This document shows, in pieces, positions 45,726-53,479 of a stretch of 64,000 bases of DNA (position 1 is its first letter; each line of letters begins with the position of its first letter). The notes under the pieces are model-generated. The model was not told where the DNA came from and did no database searches. It saw nothing but the letters and a program-made list of their open reading frames with translations. The translations under genes and the position numbers were made by a program. The stretch covers positions 310,001 to 374,000 of the forward strand of contig CAVZTJ010000016.1 of NCBI GenBank assembly GCA_963778075.1, written 5' to 3'. This DNA is from JASHPR01 sp963778075. Lineage in GTDB: Bacteria > Actinomycetota > Actinomycetes > Streptosporangiales > Streptosporangiaceae.

Positions 45726-46418
45726 TCATGCCTCCAGTTCGGTGATGGCCACGGCGCCCGCCGTAACCTCGACGAGGTGGTGCTCGGGGACGTCGGCCCA
45801 GCGCGGGTCGTCGTCGTAGGGCTCGCTCGCGACCACGACGCCGTCGGCGGCGGCCAGCACGCTGAGCGAGTCGCCCCACCGGGTGGCCAGAACCTTCCGG
45901 CCGTCGGTGAGCAGGAGGTTCAGCCGCGCACCCGGGTCCTGGTTCCCGAGCGCAGTGATGAACTCGGCGACCCGTTCCGGCCCGTAGGTGAAGAGATGCG
46001 CGGCGAGCAGTGCGGAATCGCACGCCGATTCCGCCGCGGGATGCGGGCCGAGGACGGCCCGGTCGACCACGCCGTTGTGCGACAGCAGCCACCGCCCGGA
46101 CTGGAACGGCGCCGCGGCGGTCTCGTCCGCGGGCATGCCGGCCGTGGCCGAGCGCACCGCGGCAAGCACGCAGCCCGACGAGATCACCGGCGCCACCGAC
46201 GCGAACGACGCGTCATTCCACAGCGGCCGGTTCGAGCGCCACCGGGCCGGCTCCGGCCGGGGTTCGGCGTAGAAACCGACGCCCCATCCGTCGGCGTTCA
46301 TCAGGCCGTGCTGCTGCCGCCGCGGCGCATAGGACTGCACGAGCAGGCCATGAGGTGGCTGCAGCACCAGGTCACCCAGCGAGCGCGGCGCGCCGAGCCA
46401 GGCGAGGTGACGGCACAC
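45726..46418 (-). CDS. egtC: Gamma-glutamyl-hercynylcysteine sulfoxide hydrolase EgtC
   Basis: EgtC is an Ntn amidohydrolase that removes glutamate from gamma-glutamyl-hercynylcysteine sulfoxide. The 230-residue protein starts Met-Cys-Arg (GTG TGC), giving the Cys2 nucleophile. It shows MNADGWGVGFYAEPRPEPAR, VLAAVRSATAGMPADETAAA, FQSGRWLLSHNGVVD and VVASEPYDDDPRWADVPEHH. The GTG directly abuts the stop of the C-terminal egtB ORF (TGA-GTG), so translation is coupled. Confidence 0.95.
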   Translation of the reverse strand: MCRHLAWLGAPRSLGDLVLQPPHGLLVQSYAPRRQQHGLMNADGWGVGFYAEPRPEPARWRSNRPLWNDASFASVAPVISSGCVLAAVRSATAGMPADETAAAPFQSGRWLLSHNGVVDRAVLGPHPAAESACDSALLAAHLFTYGPERVAEFITALGNQDPGARLNLLLTDGRKVLATRWGDSLSVLAAADGVVVASEPYDDDPRWADVPEHHLVEVTAGAVAITELEA

Positions 46419-46724
46419 TCAGGCGTCCCCCGCGTCCCAGGCCAGCCGGAGGCCGGTGAAGATCTGGCGCCTGATCGGGTGGTCCCAGTTGCGGAACGAG
46501 GGCCGGATCGCCGAAGGGGCGACCGCCCAGGAGCCGCCGCGCAGCACCTTGTAGTCACCGCCGAAGAACGGCTCGCTGTACTGGCGGTAGATCATCGGGG
46601 TGAAGCCGGGCCACGGGGTGAAGTCCGAAGACGTCCACTCCCACACGTCGCCGATCATCTGCTCGGCGCCGTAGGCGGAGGCGCCGCGCGGGTAGGCGCC
46701 GGCCGGGGCGGGCCGCAGCGTCAT
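46419..46724 (-). CDS. egtB: EgtB, C-terminal part (separate ORF)
   Basis: This 101-residue frame supplies the end of the FGE-sulfatase-like domain of EgtB: LRPAPAGAYPRGASAYGAEQ, MIGDVWEWTSSDFTPWPGF, YKVLRGGSWAVAPSAIRPSF and RRQIFTGLRLAWDAG. It begins with an ATG that overlaps the stop of the N-terminal ORF as ATGA. The substrate-binding residues of EgtB lie here, so the N-terminal part alone would not work. Either the two pieces assemble after coupled translation, or a single base is missing near 46,722-46,730. Confidence 0.85.
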   Translation of the reverse strand: MTLRPAPAGAYPRGASAYGAEQMIGDVWEWTSSDFTPWPGFTPMIYRQYSEPFFGGDYKVLRGGSWAVAPSAIRPSFRNWDHPIRRQIFTGLRLAWDAGDA

Positions 46725-47698
46725 GCCGAGGCCCCGCCCAGGTTGGCCACGTCGGCGGAGGGCGCCGCCGACCCCCACGGCCAAGCCCGCCTGGCCTTCG
46801 CCGCCGGGTCCCAGGCGCAGGCCTTCTCCCACTCGACCTCGGTCGGCAGCCGCGCGCCGGCCCACGTCGCGAACGCCTCGGCCTCGAAGTAGCAGACGTG
46901 CTGCACCGGCTCGTCCGGCGGCACGGCCTCCTCGACGCCGAATCGCCGCCTGATGCCCTCTGCTGACCAGAACTTGGGCCGCTCGAGGCCGGCCTCGATC
47001 CGGTGCGCCCAGCCGCGCCGCGACCACAGGTCGCTGCGCTGGTAGCCGCCGTCGGCGATGAACTCCGACCACTGCCGGTTGGTCACCGGAACCCGGCCGA
47101 TCCAGAACGGCGCGACGTCGACGGTGTGCGCGGGGCGCTCGTTGTCCAGCGAGAACGGCTCGCTGGCCGCGTCGACGCCGAGCGTGAACGGGCCGCCGGC
47201 GACGAACACCCGGTCACCGGCGACCGGGCGGCCGGCCGGCAGGTCGCGCCGTCCGATCAGCACCGGCGGTCCCTGCCGCAGCTGCAGCGTCGCGAGCATC
47301 GTCTCGTCGTGCTGCTCCTCGTGCTGTACCACCATGCCCGCCGTGAACAGGTCCTCTTCGGGAGTGCGTTCGAGGAGGTCGAGGACGCGGCCGCGGACCT
47401 CGTGGTCATAGGCACGCGCCTCGACCGGGGGCAGCAGCGGCAGCGCAGGGCGGTCCGCGCGGCGGTGCTTGAACGCGTCGTACAGCGAGTCCACGTCCGG
47501 AGCCAGCATCCCCGGCCTGGTGGGATCGCCGCCGCGCAGCAGCCAGAGCTCCTCCTGCTGGCCGATGTGCGCGAGGTCCCAGACCAGCGGGCTCATCAGC
47601 GGATCGTGCTGGGCGACCAGCGTCGGCTCGTCAAGGTCGGTCAGATGGAGGGTGCGAGCGCGGGCGCGCTCAAGGCCGCGGACGACGTCGTCACGCAT
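46721..47698 (-). CDS. egtB: Hercynine oxygenase EgtB, N-terminal part (split gene)
   Basis: EgtB is the iron enzyme that joins hercynine to gamma-glutamylcysteine (or cysteine) with oxygen. This 325-residue frame has the DinB-like four-helix domain with the iron ligands: His in VWDLAHIGQQEELWLLRG and two His in VVQHEEQHDETMLATLQ. It continues into the FGE-sulfatase domain (FTLGVDAASEPFSLDNERPA, FWIGRVPVTNRQWSEFIA, AFATWAGARLPTEVEWEKAC). The frame stops after NLGGASA, about 100 residues early; the rest is in the next ORF. The start overlaps the egtA stop by 8 bases. Confidence 0.9.
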   Translation of the reverse strand: MRDDVVRGLERARARTLHLTDLDEPTLVAQHDPLMSPLVWDLAHIGQQEELWLLRGGDPTRPGMLAPDVDSLYDAFKHRRADRPALPLLPPVEARAYDHEVRGRVLDLLERTPEEDLFTAGMVVQHEEQHDETMLATLQLRQGPPVLIGRRDLPAGRPVAGDRVFVAGGPFTLGVDAASEPFSLDNERPAHTVDVAPFWIGRVPVTNRQWSEFIADGGYQRSDLWSRRGWAHRIEAGLERPKFWSAEGIRRRFGVEEAVPPDEPVQHVCYFEAEAFATWAGARLPTEVEWEKACAWDPAAKARRAWPWGSAAPSADVANLGGASA

Positions 47699-48995
47699 GG
47701 GTCAGCTCCTCGAAGGTGGCGTGCGGTCCGATCTCGGCGATGCGCTGGGCCAGCAGGTCGCCCGGGCAGCGCCCGGACTCGATGAGCTCGGCCAGGTCGG
47801 CGACGGCAGGCCGGAGCTCGGCCGGAGCCCGCTCGGCCGCGATGGCCAGGCAGCGGCGGGCCGACTCGGTGAGCACGGCGTCGCCCAGACCGTCGCGCGC
47901 CGCCTCGGTCCACCGCTCGGCGGCCCGCTCGGTTGCCTCGGTGGCCAGGTCGGCGGCGACCGGGTCGTCCATCAGCGTGGTGGCGACGGCGGCGATCGCC
48001 GGCCACCACCGCGACGCGTTCATGTCCAGGTACCGCAGCTCCAGGTAGCCGCGGAGCCGGACCGGCGGGAACAGCGTGGTGAGGTGCACGTCCAGGTCGG
48101 CCGCTGTCGGCAGACGCCCGTCCAGGCGCACCTCGCCGCTGGCCCACTGCTCGAACGTGACGCAGGTCCGGACGGCCGCGGCGTCGTCGCCGGCGGTCTG
48201 GACGAAGGTCACCGGGGCGTGCAGGGCGTAGCGCGCCCAGGCCGACGCCGGGTCGAGGCCCCAGTCGGTGCCGGGTTCCACCGCGACGCAGCCGGGCACC
48301 GGCCCGCACGTCCGCGCGTCAAACCCCGCCCAGGCCCGCTGCCGTGCCGACTTCCAACCGGTGTCGCGCCCGCAGAGCCAGGGCGAGTTCGCGGAGATGG
48401 CCACCAGCGTCGGCCCGAGCCGGTACGCGCGCGCCACCCGCTCCGGCCACTCGCCTTCGGGCCCGGCCTGCAGGTTGACCTGCATGGCCGCGGTCGAGTT
48501 CATCATCACGGCGGCCGCCGCCGCCCGGCCGGTGGCCGCGTAGTGCTGCTCCATCGCCCGGTACCTGGCCTTCGGGTTGACCCGCCGCGGCGGCCGGAGC
48601 GGGTCGGCGCCCGCCGGGGCGATGCCGAGGCGGAACTCGCCCAGTGCCTGCCTGGCGCACTGGTCATCGCGGCGCAGCTCAGTGACCGTAGTGACGATGT
48701 CCGACGCTGGAGGGCCGGACAGCTCGAACTGGCCGCCCGGCTCCAGGGTGACGGAGGACCGCCCGGCGGCGGCGCAGACCGGGCCTGGGATCGGGTCGAC
48801 CCGGTCCCAGGCCACCCGGTCGGCCACCGAATCCAGGTCGACCAGATGGCTCTCGATCTCGAGCCCGACGGCGCCGATCACTGACGGGGTGAGCGCCGCC
48901 CGGTGCGATCTGGCGTAGGCGTCATCGACCGTCAGAGGCTCGGCCTGATCCTCTGGATGGTTTGCGGGGATAGCTGCAACATGACGGACGGTCAT
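47691..48995 (-). CDS. egtA: Glutamate-cysteine ligase EgtA
   Basis: EgtA makes gamma-glutamylcysteine for ergothioneine. The 434-residue protein is of normal length and has VGLEIESHLVDLDSVADRVA, VTLEPGGQFELSGPPASDIV, MMNSTAAMQVNLQAG, TLVAISANSPWLCGRDTGWK, LDPASAWARYALHAPVTFV and RGYLELRYLDMNASRWWPA. ATG 48995 follows GGAGGGGG. It is the first gene of the minus-strand operon egtA-egtB-egtC-egtD, and each boundary overlaps or abuts. No egtE is seen next to the cluster. Confidence 0.94.
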   Translation of the reverse strand: MTVRHVAAIPANHPEDQAEPLTVDDAYARSHRAALTPSVIGAVGLEIESHLVDLDSVADRVAWDRVDPIPGPVCAAAGRSSVTLEPGGQFELSGPPASDIVTTVTELRRDDQCARQALGEFRLGIAPAGADPLRPPRRVNPKARYRAMEQHYAATGRAAAAAVMMNSTAAMQVNLQAGPEGEWPERVARAYRLGPTLVAISANSPWLCGRDTGWKSARQRAWAGFDARTCGPVPGCVAVEPGTDWGLDPASAWARYALHAPVTFVQTAGDDAAAVRTCVTFEQWASGEVRLDGRLPTAADLDVHLTTLFPPVRLRGYLELRYLDMNASRWWPAIAAVATTLMDDPVAADLATEATERAAERWTEAARDGLGDAVLTESARRCLAIAAERAPAELRPAVADLAELIESGRCPGDLLAQRIAEIGPHATFEELTHA

Positions 48996-49256
48996 GACGA
49001 CCCCCTCCAGGTCCGGGCCGGCGGACTGAATGTCCGCCGCGGGTCGGTGCGGGGGCGACCAAATTACAGCCGTCCTCTGTGCTGGCCGCCAGTTGCCGGG
49101 GCGACCAGTTGGAAATCAGTTTATCTCCCCCCACTGACAGTTCTCCGGCCCCCCAAGCGCCGTCCTCCCACGCTCTCCGACACCCCAGTGCCCCCTGTCA
49201 CCCACCGCGGCCCCTCGGGCAATCCCGCCCCTGCGAGCCCGAAAGAGGCGCCATTC

Positions 49257-49309
49257 CATGATCTTGGTAGCTGAGGACGCCTATTCCGTCGCTATCTACC
49301 AGGATCATG
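49257..49309. repeat. Long inverted repeat between egtA and the MetE remnant
   Basis: Arms CATGATCTTGGTAG (49257-49270) and CTACCAGGATCATG (49296-49309) match at 13 of 14 positions around a 25-base centre. Such a long, AT-balanced structure may be a hairpin in RNA, a binding site or a small mobile-element relic. Confidence 0.7.
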
Positions 49310-49590
49310 AAAAACACGGCGTCACACGGTCGGCCGCCGTCGCCGGAGACAACGCAACGTTACGAACTGGCCGTCGGATGTCACGTAACGTGTGCAGTCG
49401 CGGCGACGTGCTCAGGGCCGCAACGGTCGGGCCGGGTCCGGGTTTCAGGTTCGCGGCCGCCGGACGATGGCTGGGCGAGGAGCACGGACCGTCGGCCGCA
49501 CCGGGGGGCCATAAAGCCAAACCGGTGGGGGCACACGTGGGAACACCGGGCCAAGCCGACGGGGACACCGGGGCCAACCGGCCGGGACGC

Positions 49591-49652
49591 CGGGACGGAA
49601 CGGGCGTAGACACCGGGACGGAACGGGCGTAGACACCGGGACGGAACGGGCG
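49591..49652 (+). repeat. 23-bp direct repeat, 2.7 copies
   Basis: Units of CGGGACGGAACGGGCGTAG plus ACAC run head to tail at 49591, 49614 and 49637, the last one incomplete. They are intergenic and without coding sense. Confidence 0.8.
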
Positions 49653-49685
49653 GGATGCCGGACGGAAGCGGCGCGCGGCTGAGCG

Positions 49686-49772
49686 TTGACCCGGTCTGGC
49701 TACGGGTCTATCGTCCCCGATAGCAACGATGAGACAGACCTGTCTATCTCAGCGACAAGCCTGTCTATCTCA
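49686..49772 (+). promoter_or_regulatory. Promoter with duplicated operator before the MetE-like remnant
   Basis: TTGACC (49686) and TATCGT (49709) are 17 bases apart. Just downstream of the expected start, a 19-base sequence (GACA-N4-TGTCTATCTCA) occurs twice, at 49733-49751 and 49754-49772, a 21-base period that places both on one face of the helix. Each contains a GACA/TGTC dyad, and the first extends to AGACAG-AC-CTGTCT. A TetR-type repressor is the likely binder; a tetR gene lies 400 bases away. Confidence 0.7.
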
Positions 49773-49784
49773 CTGACGAGGTGG

Positions 49785-50120
49785 GTGCCATGGCTGACTA
49801 CGATCCGCGCACCGCTGATCGGCCAGCACCTCCGCGACGACGCGAACGGCGTGCCGCAGTTCGCCTACGTCGGCGTGATCAACCCGCAGAACCCGCGGGT
49901 GGAGAGCGCCGAGGAGGTGCGCGACGCGCTGGTGCGGGCGGCGAACTTCATCCCGGCCGAACGCCTCGGCGCGACCGATGACTGCGGCTTCTCGCCGTTC
50001 AGCATCGACGAGAAGCCCAATCACGGTTCGCCGGACTACGCACGGGACGTCGCGTTCCAGAAGATCGCTAACCGGGTGCAGGGCACCAGGCTCGCCGCGG
50101 ACCAGCTCGGCGTGGGATAA
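49785..50120 (+). pseudogene. Cobalamin-independent methionine synthase (MetE)-like protein, C-terminal remnant
   Basis: The 111-residue frame from GTG 49785 matches only the last part of the MetE/UROD-like barrel. It reads FAYVGVINPQNPRVESAEEV, ALVRAANFIPAERLGATDDC (with the zinc Cys of the family), GFSPFSIDEKPNHGSPDYAR and VAFQKIANRVQGTRLAADQL. Complete members have about 350 residues, so the N-terminal two thirds are missing. The strong promoter and twin operator directly upstream suggest that an internal deletion joined an old 5' region to the gene's tail. An alternative is an ATG at 49790 in another frame that would need a frameshift. Confidence 0.68.
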
Positions 50121-50181
50121 CTCCGACTGGCCGCCCCGGCCCAGCCGACGCCGGTCAGGGCCCCTCAGCTGACGCCGGTAC

Positions 50182-50784
50182 TCAGGCCCCGTAGTCGCGC
50201 AGCAGCAGCTCGCCTATTTCCCTTGCGCGGTCCGCGGCCGCGGTGTCGCCCTCGTGAGCGGCCATGATCGAGCCCTTCATGAGGATGTGCCACTTGCGCG
50301 CGAACGCGTCGGCGTCGGTGATGCCGGCCGCCGCGGCCAGCTCCGCGAGGTAAGCCCGGATGTTCGCCAGATGCCCGACCGCCGCCTGATGCACCGGATG
50401 CCCCGGATCGTTGATCTCGATCATTGTCGTCAGGAATGCGCAGCCCTCGAAGTCCGGCTTGCTGAACCACTCGGAGAACACGTCGAATATCGCCAGCAAT
50501 TGTTGCCGCGGAGTTTCACCGCGGCGGCGGCTCTCGGTCTCGAGCCACTCACGCGTCCACAATTGCTCCCTGCGGCGCAGGAAATCGAGAATGAGGTCGT
50601 CCTTGGACGGGAAATTCCGGTACAGCGTCATCTTTGCCGTGCCCGCCCTCGCGATAACAGCGTCAACCCCCACGGCCTGGGTTCCATCGCGGCTGAACAG
50701 CTCATACGCGGCACGGCTCACCCGCTCCCGCCCGGACTCGCTGGCCACGGGAGATGGTTTACCGGTGCTTGTTCGGTCCTGCAT
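50182..50784 (-). CDS. TetR family transcriptional regulator
   Basis: The 200-residue protein shows the TetR DNA-binding domain at about residues 15-65 (RERVSRAAYELFSRDGTQAV, VDAVIARAGTAKMTLYRNFP, SKDDLILDFLRRRE) and a helical ligand domain (EWFSKPDFEGCAFLTTMIEI, PVHQAAVGHLANIRAYLAEL). ATG 50784 is chosen; a TTG four codons upstream is closer to the GGAAGAG site and is equally possible. It sits 22 bases after the methyltransferase stop in the same direction. It may bind the twin GACA/TGTC operator 400 bases away. Confidence 0.86.
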   Translation of the reverse strand: MQDRTSTGKPSPVASESGRERVSRAAYELFSRDGTQAVGVDAVIARAGTAKMTLYRNFPSKDDLILDFLRRREQLWTREWLETESRRRGETPRQQLLAIFDVFSEWFSKPDFEGCAFLTTMIEINDPGHPVHQAAVGHLANIRAYLAELAAAAGITDADAFARKWHILMKGSIMAAHEGDTAAADRAREIGELLLRDYGA

Positions 50785-50805
50785 CGCAGTTGGCAATCTC
50801 TTCCG

Positions 50806-51642
50806 TCAGCGCTGGACAAAGTCTACCCGCGTGGGGCGACGGGCCAGTTCATAGAGGAATCCGATTGTCTCCTGCAATCCGCCGGCCGCCTCGAAGTCAC
50901 GAAGCTCGCGCCGCAGATCCGCTTCGAGGTCCTTGGCCTGGCCGCCGAGTGCGGCACGAGAAAGGATCGACGTCGAGAAGAGCAGGCCGGTCAGAGTTTC
51001 GGTGGTCCAGGCGTGGCCGGTCGGGAACTGGTGCTCGCCGAGGAGCTCGAACCCGGCGTCGGCCAGCACGGCGCGGTCCGGGTGCTCCCGCCGGTCTTGC
51101 TCGTACCCGGGCGGAATCCGGTCACCGCCACCGGACCTAGTCATCCAGTGATTCACGACCTCGGCCATGGCCCGCTGCCACGGCGCCTCCCCCAGCCACA
51201 CATTCTCGCCGCTGTACAGCAGCGCAAGGGACTGGCCAGGCCGGAGCCAGCGCAGGGCGCTGGCGGCGACGGCCGCGCGGGGCAGCCGGTGGAACGCGTT
51301 GCCGATCGCGATCAGGTCGAAGAACCCCTCGGGAGCCGGCAGGTCCTCGGCCGACGAGGTCAGCACCCGGATGTGGCTGAGCCCCGCCGACCTGGCCTTC
51401 TGTCTCACCAAGCTGGTCATGTCCGGCTCCTGGTCGACCGCCCAGACCTCCCCGAACCGGTCGGCCAGGGCAAACGTCACCTGGCCGGTGCCGCAGGCGA
51501 GGTCGAGCAGCCTGCCATGGCCGGTCGCGCCGGACCGCCGGGCAAGGTCATCGATCAGGCTCCGCGGGTACGGCACCCGGAACCGGTCGTAGTCAAGGGC
51601 GGTCCCCCGGTACAGGTCCCGCCGGAACTCCAGGTCGGCCAC
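50806..51642 (-). CDS. Class I SAM-dependent methyltransferase
   Basis: The 278-residue enzyme has the Rossmann SAM-binding pattern: GRLLDLACGTGQVTFALADR (motif I), VWAVDQEPDMTSLVRQKA (acidic loop), IRVLTSSAEDLPAPEGFFDL and FHRLPRAAVAASALRWLRPG. The N-terminus RDLYRGTALDYDRFRVPYPR is typical of the ubiE-like/TylF-like small-molecule group. GTG 51642 lies within the first unit of a 43-bp repeat, so its translation signals come from the tandem duplication downstream of the beta-lactamase-like gene. The substrate is unknown. Confidence 0.85.
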   Translation of the reverse strand: MADLEFRRDLYRGTALDYDRFRVPYPRSLIDDLARRSGATGHGRLLDLACGTGQVTFALADRFGEVWAVDQEPDMTSLVRQKARSAGLSHIRVLTSSAEDLPAPEGFFDLIAIGNAFHRLPRAAVAASALRWLRPGQSLALLYSGENVWLGEAPWQRAMAEVVNHWMTRSGGGDRIPPGYEQDRREHPDRAVLADAGFELLGEHQFPTGHAWTTETLTGLLFSTSILSRAALGGQAKDLEADLRRELRDFEAAGGLQETIGFLYELARRPTRVDFVQR

Positions 51643-51762
51643 TGTTACCTCAGCTCACGCCAGACGGCGCCGGACAATTCGCCACTGCTACCTCAGCTCA
51701 CGCCAGACGGCGCCGGACAATTCGCCACTGTTACCTCAGCTCACGCCAGACGGCGCCGGACA
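51638..51762. repeat. 43-bp tandem duplication of a gene end (three copies)
   Basis: The last codons and stop of the beta-lactamase-like gene (third copy, from 51724) are repeated twice more with a 43-base period (copies start at 51638 and 51681). The first copy runs into the start codon of the methyltransferase gene. Differences between copies are single bases. Confidence 0.9.
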
Positions 51763-52723
51763 GCTGGTCGATCGTATCGATGCCGTACTGCTCCGTCGGG
51801 TTCCCGGTGCTGAGCACCGCTATCAGATAGTCCCGGCCGAGGCCCGATACCCAGCCGACGCTGTTGACTTGCCAGTCCGTCCTGGCGTCGTTGAGCGGCA
51901 GCCAGCCGTTCTTCAGCGCGATGGTGACCTGCGGCGGGACGCCCGCGCACACGCCCCAGCGCTGCGACGGCGTGACGTTCTCCATGAGCTGCGCGACGTA
52001 GCCGCGCTCGGCGGTGCTGAGCAGCCCGCCGGGAACCGCGATCTGGCGCAGCAGCGCGATCTGGTCGGCCGGGGTCGTGGTCGTGAGGCCCCATCCGGGC
52101 CAGGCGAACCCCGCGCACTCCACACACGGCGACGGTGTGGTGTCCGCCAGGCCGGCCTTGGCGTCGAAGGAGCGGATCCCGTCGGCGCCGCCGACCGCGT
52201 CCCACAGATCCGTGGCTGAGTCGTTGTCGCTGTCCTCGATCATGCCCTGCGCCAGCGCCTGGTCCGTGCCGGACAACTCCCCGGCGCTCTGCTGCGTCAG
52301 CAGCGTCGTCAGGATGTCCACCTTGACGACGCTCGCCTCCGCCTGCGGTCTGCCGGGCCCGATCGCCCAGAGCTGGCGGGTGCTGAGGTCATACACTGCC
52401 GCCGCGATCGCTCCGCTGCGGCCGGCCAGGTAGGACGTAATCGCCGGCGTGAACGGATCCGGCCGCGACGAAGGCCCGGCGGAATGGAGCGCCGGCACGG
52501 CCGGCGACGACGTGGGCGACGCAGCCGACGGCGACGCGCGCGGGACACCCGCTGCAGGCGCCGCCGCGGGCAGGCGCCCGGCCTGGGCCGCGTCCGTCCT
52601 GGCCGGGCCGAGCGCGTGATGGCGAACGACCAGGACCGCCCCGGCGGCCATGACCAGGGCCGCCGCGACGAACAGGCTGGCGCTCAGAACCAGCGAGGTC
52701 CGGGCTGACCGAGCCTTCGGCAC
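51731..52723 (-). CDS. Membrane-anchored class A beta-lactamase-like serine hydrolase
   Basis: The 330-residue protein has an N-terminal membrane helix (LVLSASLFVAAALVMAAGAV, residues about 10-32), a Pro/Ser/Ala-rich linker to about residue 90, and a penicillin-recognising domain. The catalytic Ser and Lys are in EASVVKVDILTTLL (Ser-x-x-Lys), the second element is Ser-Asp-Asn in IEDSDNDSATDLWD and the third is LKNGWLP (Lys-Asn-Gly in place of Lys-Thr-Gly). The usual ExxLN omega-loop is not evident. It could be a true beta-lactamase or a peptidoglycan-acting relative. The GTG start at 52723 lies close after the YbjQ-like gene. Confidence 0.8.
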   Translation of the reverse strand: MPKARSARTSLVLSASLFVAAALVMAAGAVLVVRHHALGPARTDAAQAGRLPAAAPAAGVPRASPSAASPTSSPAVPALHSAGPSSRPDPFTPAITSYLAGRSGAIAAAVYDLSTRQLWAIGPGRPQAEASVVKVDILTTLLTQQSAGELSGTDQALAQGMIEDSDNDSATDLWDAVGGADGIRSFDAKAGLADTTPSPCVECAGFAWPGWGLTTTTPADQIALLRQIAVPGGLLSTAERGYVAQLMENVTPSQRWGVCAGVPPQVTIALKNGWLPLNDARTDWQVNSVGWVSGLGRDYLIAVLSTGNPTEQYGIDTIDQLSGAVWRELR

Positions 52724-52727
52724 ACGG

Positions 52728-52997
52728 TCACCAGCCGATCGCCGTCCCGTAGGCGGCCCATTTAGTCTCGGTGGTTATCTCGGCCGGCGTGAGCACTTCC
52801 GAGGTGGCCACCATGCGGACGCCGATCACCGCGTCGAAGTTGTTTTTCTGCGCCCACTCGGCGAGCCCGTCCCTGGCCGATCCCGGATTCGGATGGTCAC
52901 GGCTCGTCAATATGCATGCACGGTTTATCACGTGACCCTGGTGCTGCGCTTCGGGCAGGGTGTCCGTGGTCGACATCGGGATAACGGTCTCGGGCAT
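52728..52997 (-). CDS. Small YbjQ (DUF74)-like protein
   Basis: The 89-residue product contains AEWAQKNNFDAVIGVRMVAT followed by KWAAYGTAIGW, which resembles the conserved core and end of the YbjQ/DUF74 heavy-metal-binding-like family that forms pentamers. The match is short. ATG 52997 is assumed; an internal ATG seven codons on (MSTTDTLPEA) is an alternative. It lies between the VOC gene and the beta-lactamase-like gene on the same strand, and 4 bases separate it from the latter. Confidence 0.6.
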   Translation of the reverse strand: MPETVIPMSTTDTLPEAQHQGHVINRACILTSRDHPNPGSARDGLAEWAQKNNFDAVIGVRMVATSEVLTPAEITTETKWAAYGTAIGW

Positions 52998-53026
52998 CGC
53001 CCAAGTATCGCAGGAGAAAGCGCGTG

Positions 53027-53479
53027 CTATCTGGCGGTTTTGCGGGCTAGCAGTACTACGCCGGCTTCGTCGGCGGTGTCGAAGTAGATGAACCCGGAGC
53101 CGTTGTCCCGCTGCCCGCGAGCCAGCACGTTCAGGCCGAGGCTCGCCCCGGCCGCGGCGGTTTCGTCGAGGTCCGAGTCGAGGTCGGACTCGAACCCGAC
53201 GTGGAATACGCCCTCGCCCCGGGAATCGAGGAAACGCCGTTGCGGGCAGTCGAGTTCCGGCGGCTGGCAGAGCTGCAGCTGGAAGCTGCCGACGTTAGCG
53301 AGCTTGTACTTCAGCGCGTAGAACGCGTCCGGGTTCGGCACCGTCAGCCGCGTGTACTCGGTGAGCGGCGGGTAATCCTGCCACGGCCCGATCCCGATCG
53401 ACTCGTAAAAGGCCACGCTGGCCTCGATGTCGCGGACAACGATGCAGATGTGGTGCAGTTCGCGGAACGGCGTCGTCAC
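53027..53479 (-). CDS. VOC (glyoxalase/bleomycin resistance) family protein
   Basis: The 150-residue metal-dependent protein is made of two beta-alpha-beta-beta-beta units: LHHICIVVRDIEASVAFYES (first His ligand) and VFHVGFESDLDSDLDETAAA (second His). The C-terminal strand FIYFDTADEAGVVLLARK has the late acidic ligand position. It resembles methylmalonyl-CoA epimerase and related isomerases or lyases. It is the last gene of the acyl-CoA operon and overlaps the dehydrogenase gene by 4 bases (GTGA), so it likely acts in the same pathway. Confidence 0.86.
   Translation of the reverse strand: MTTPFRELHHICIVVRDIEASVAFYESIGIGPWQDYPPLTEYTRLTVPNPDAFYALKYKLANVGSFQLQLCQPPELDCPQRRFLDSRGEGVFHVGFESDLDSDLDETAAAGASLGLNVLARGQRDNGSGFIYFDTADEAGVVLLARKTAR

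Larger units (their letters stand above)
48996..49784. other. About 790 bp repeat-containing gap upstream of egtA
   Basis: No gene is supported here. The part nearest egtA (49,060-49,130) is AT-richer and should contain the egt promoter on the minus strand, but I cannot fix its boxes. Farther on lie a large inverted repeat (49257-49309), a 23-bp direct repeat (49591-49652) and the promoter/operator of the next + strand gene. Confidence 0.5.

Noticed and set aside
49305..49613. Overlapping open frames on both strands in the egt upstream gap
   Set aside because: They have low-complexity repeat-driven sequence, no SD and no family; the region is better described as intergenic repeats.
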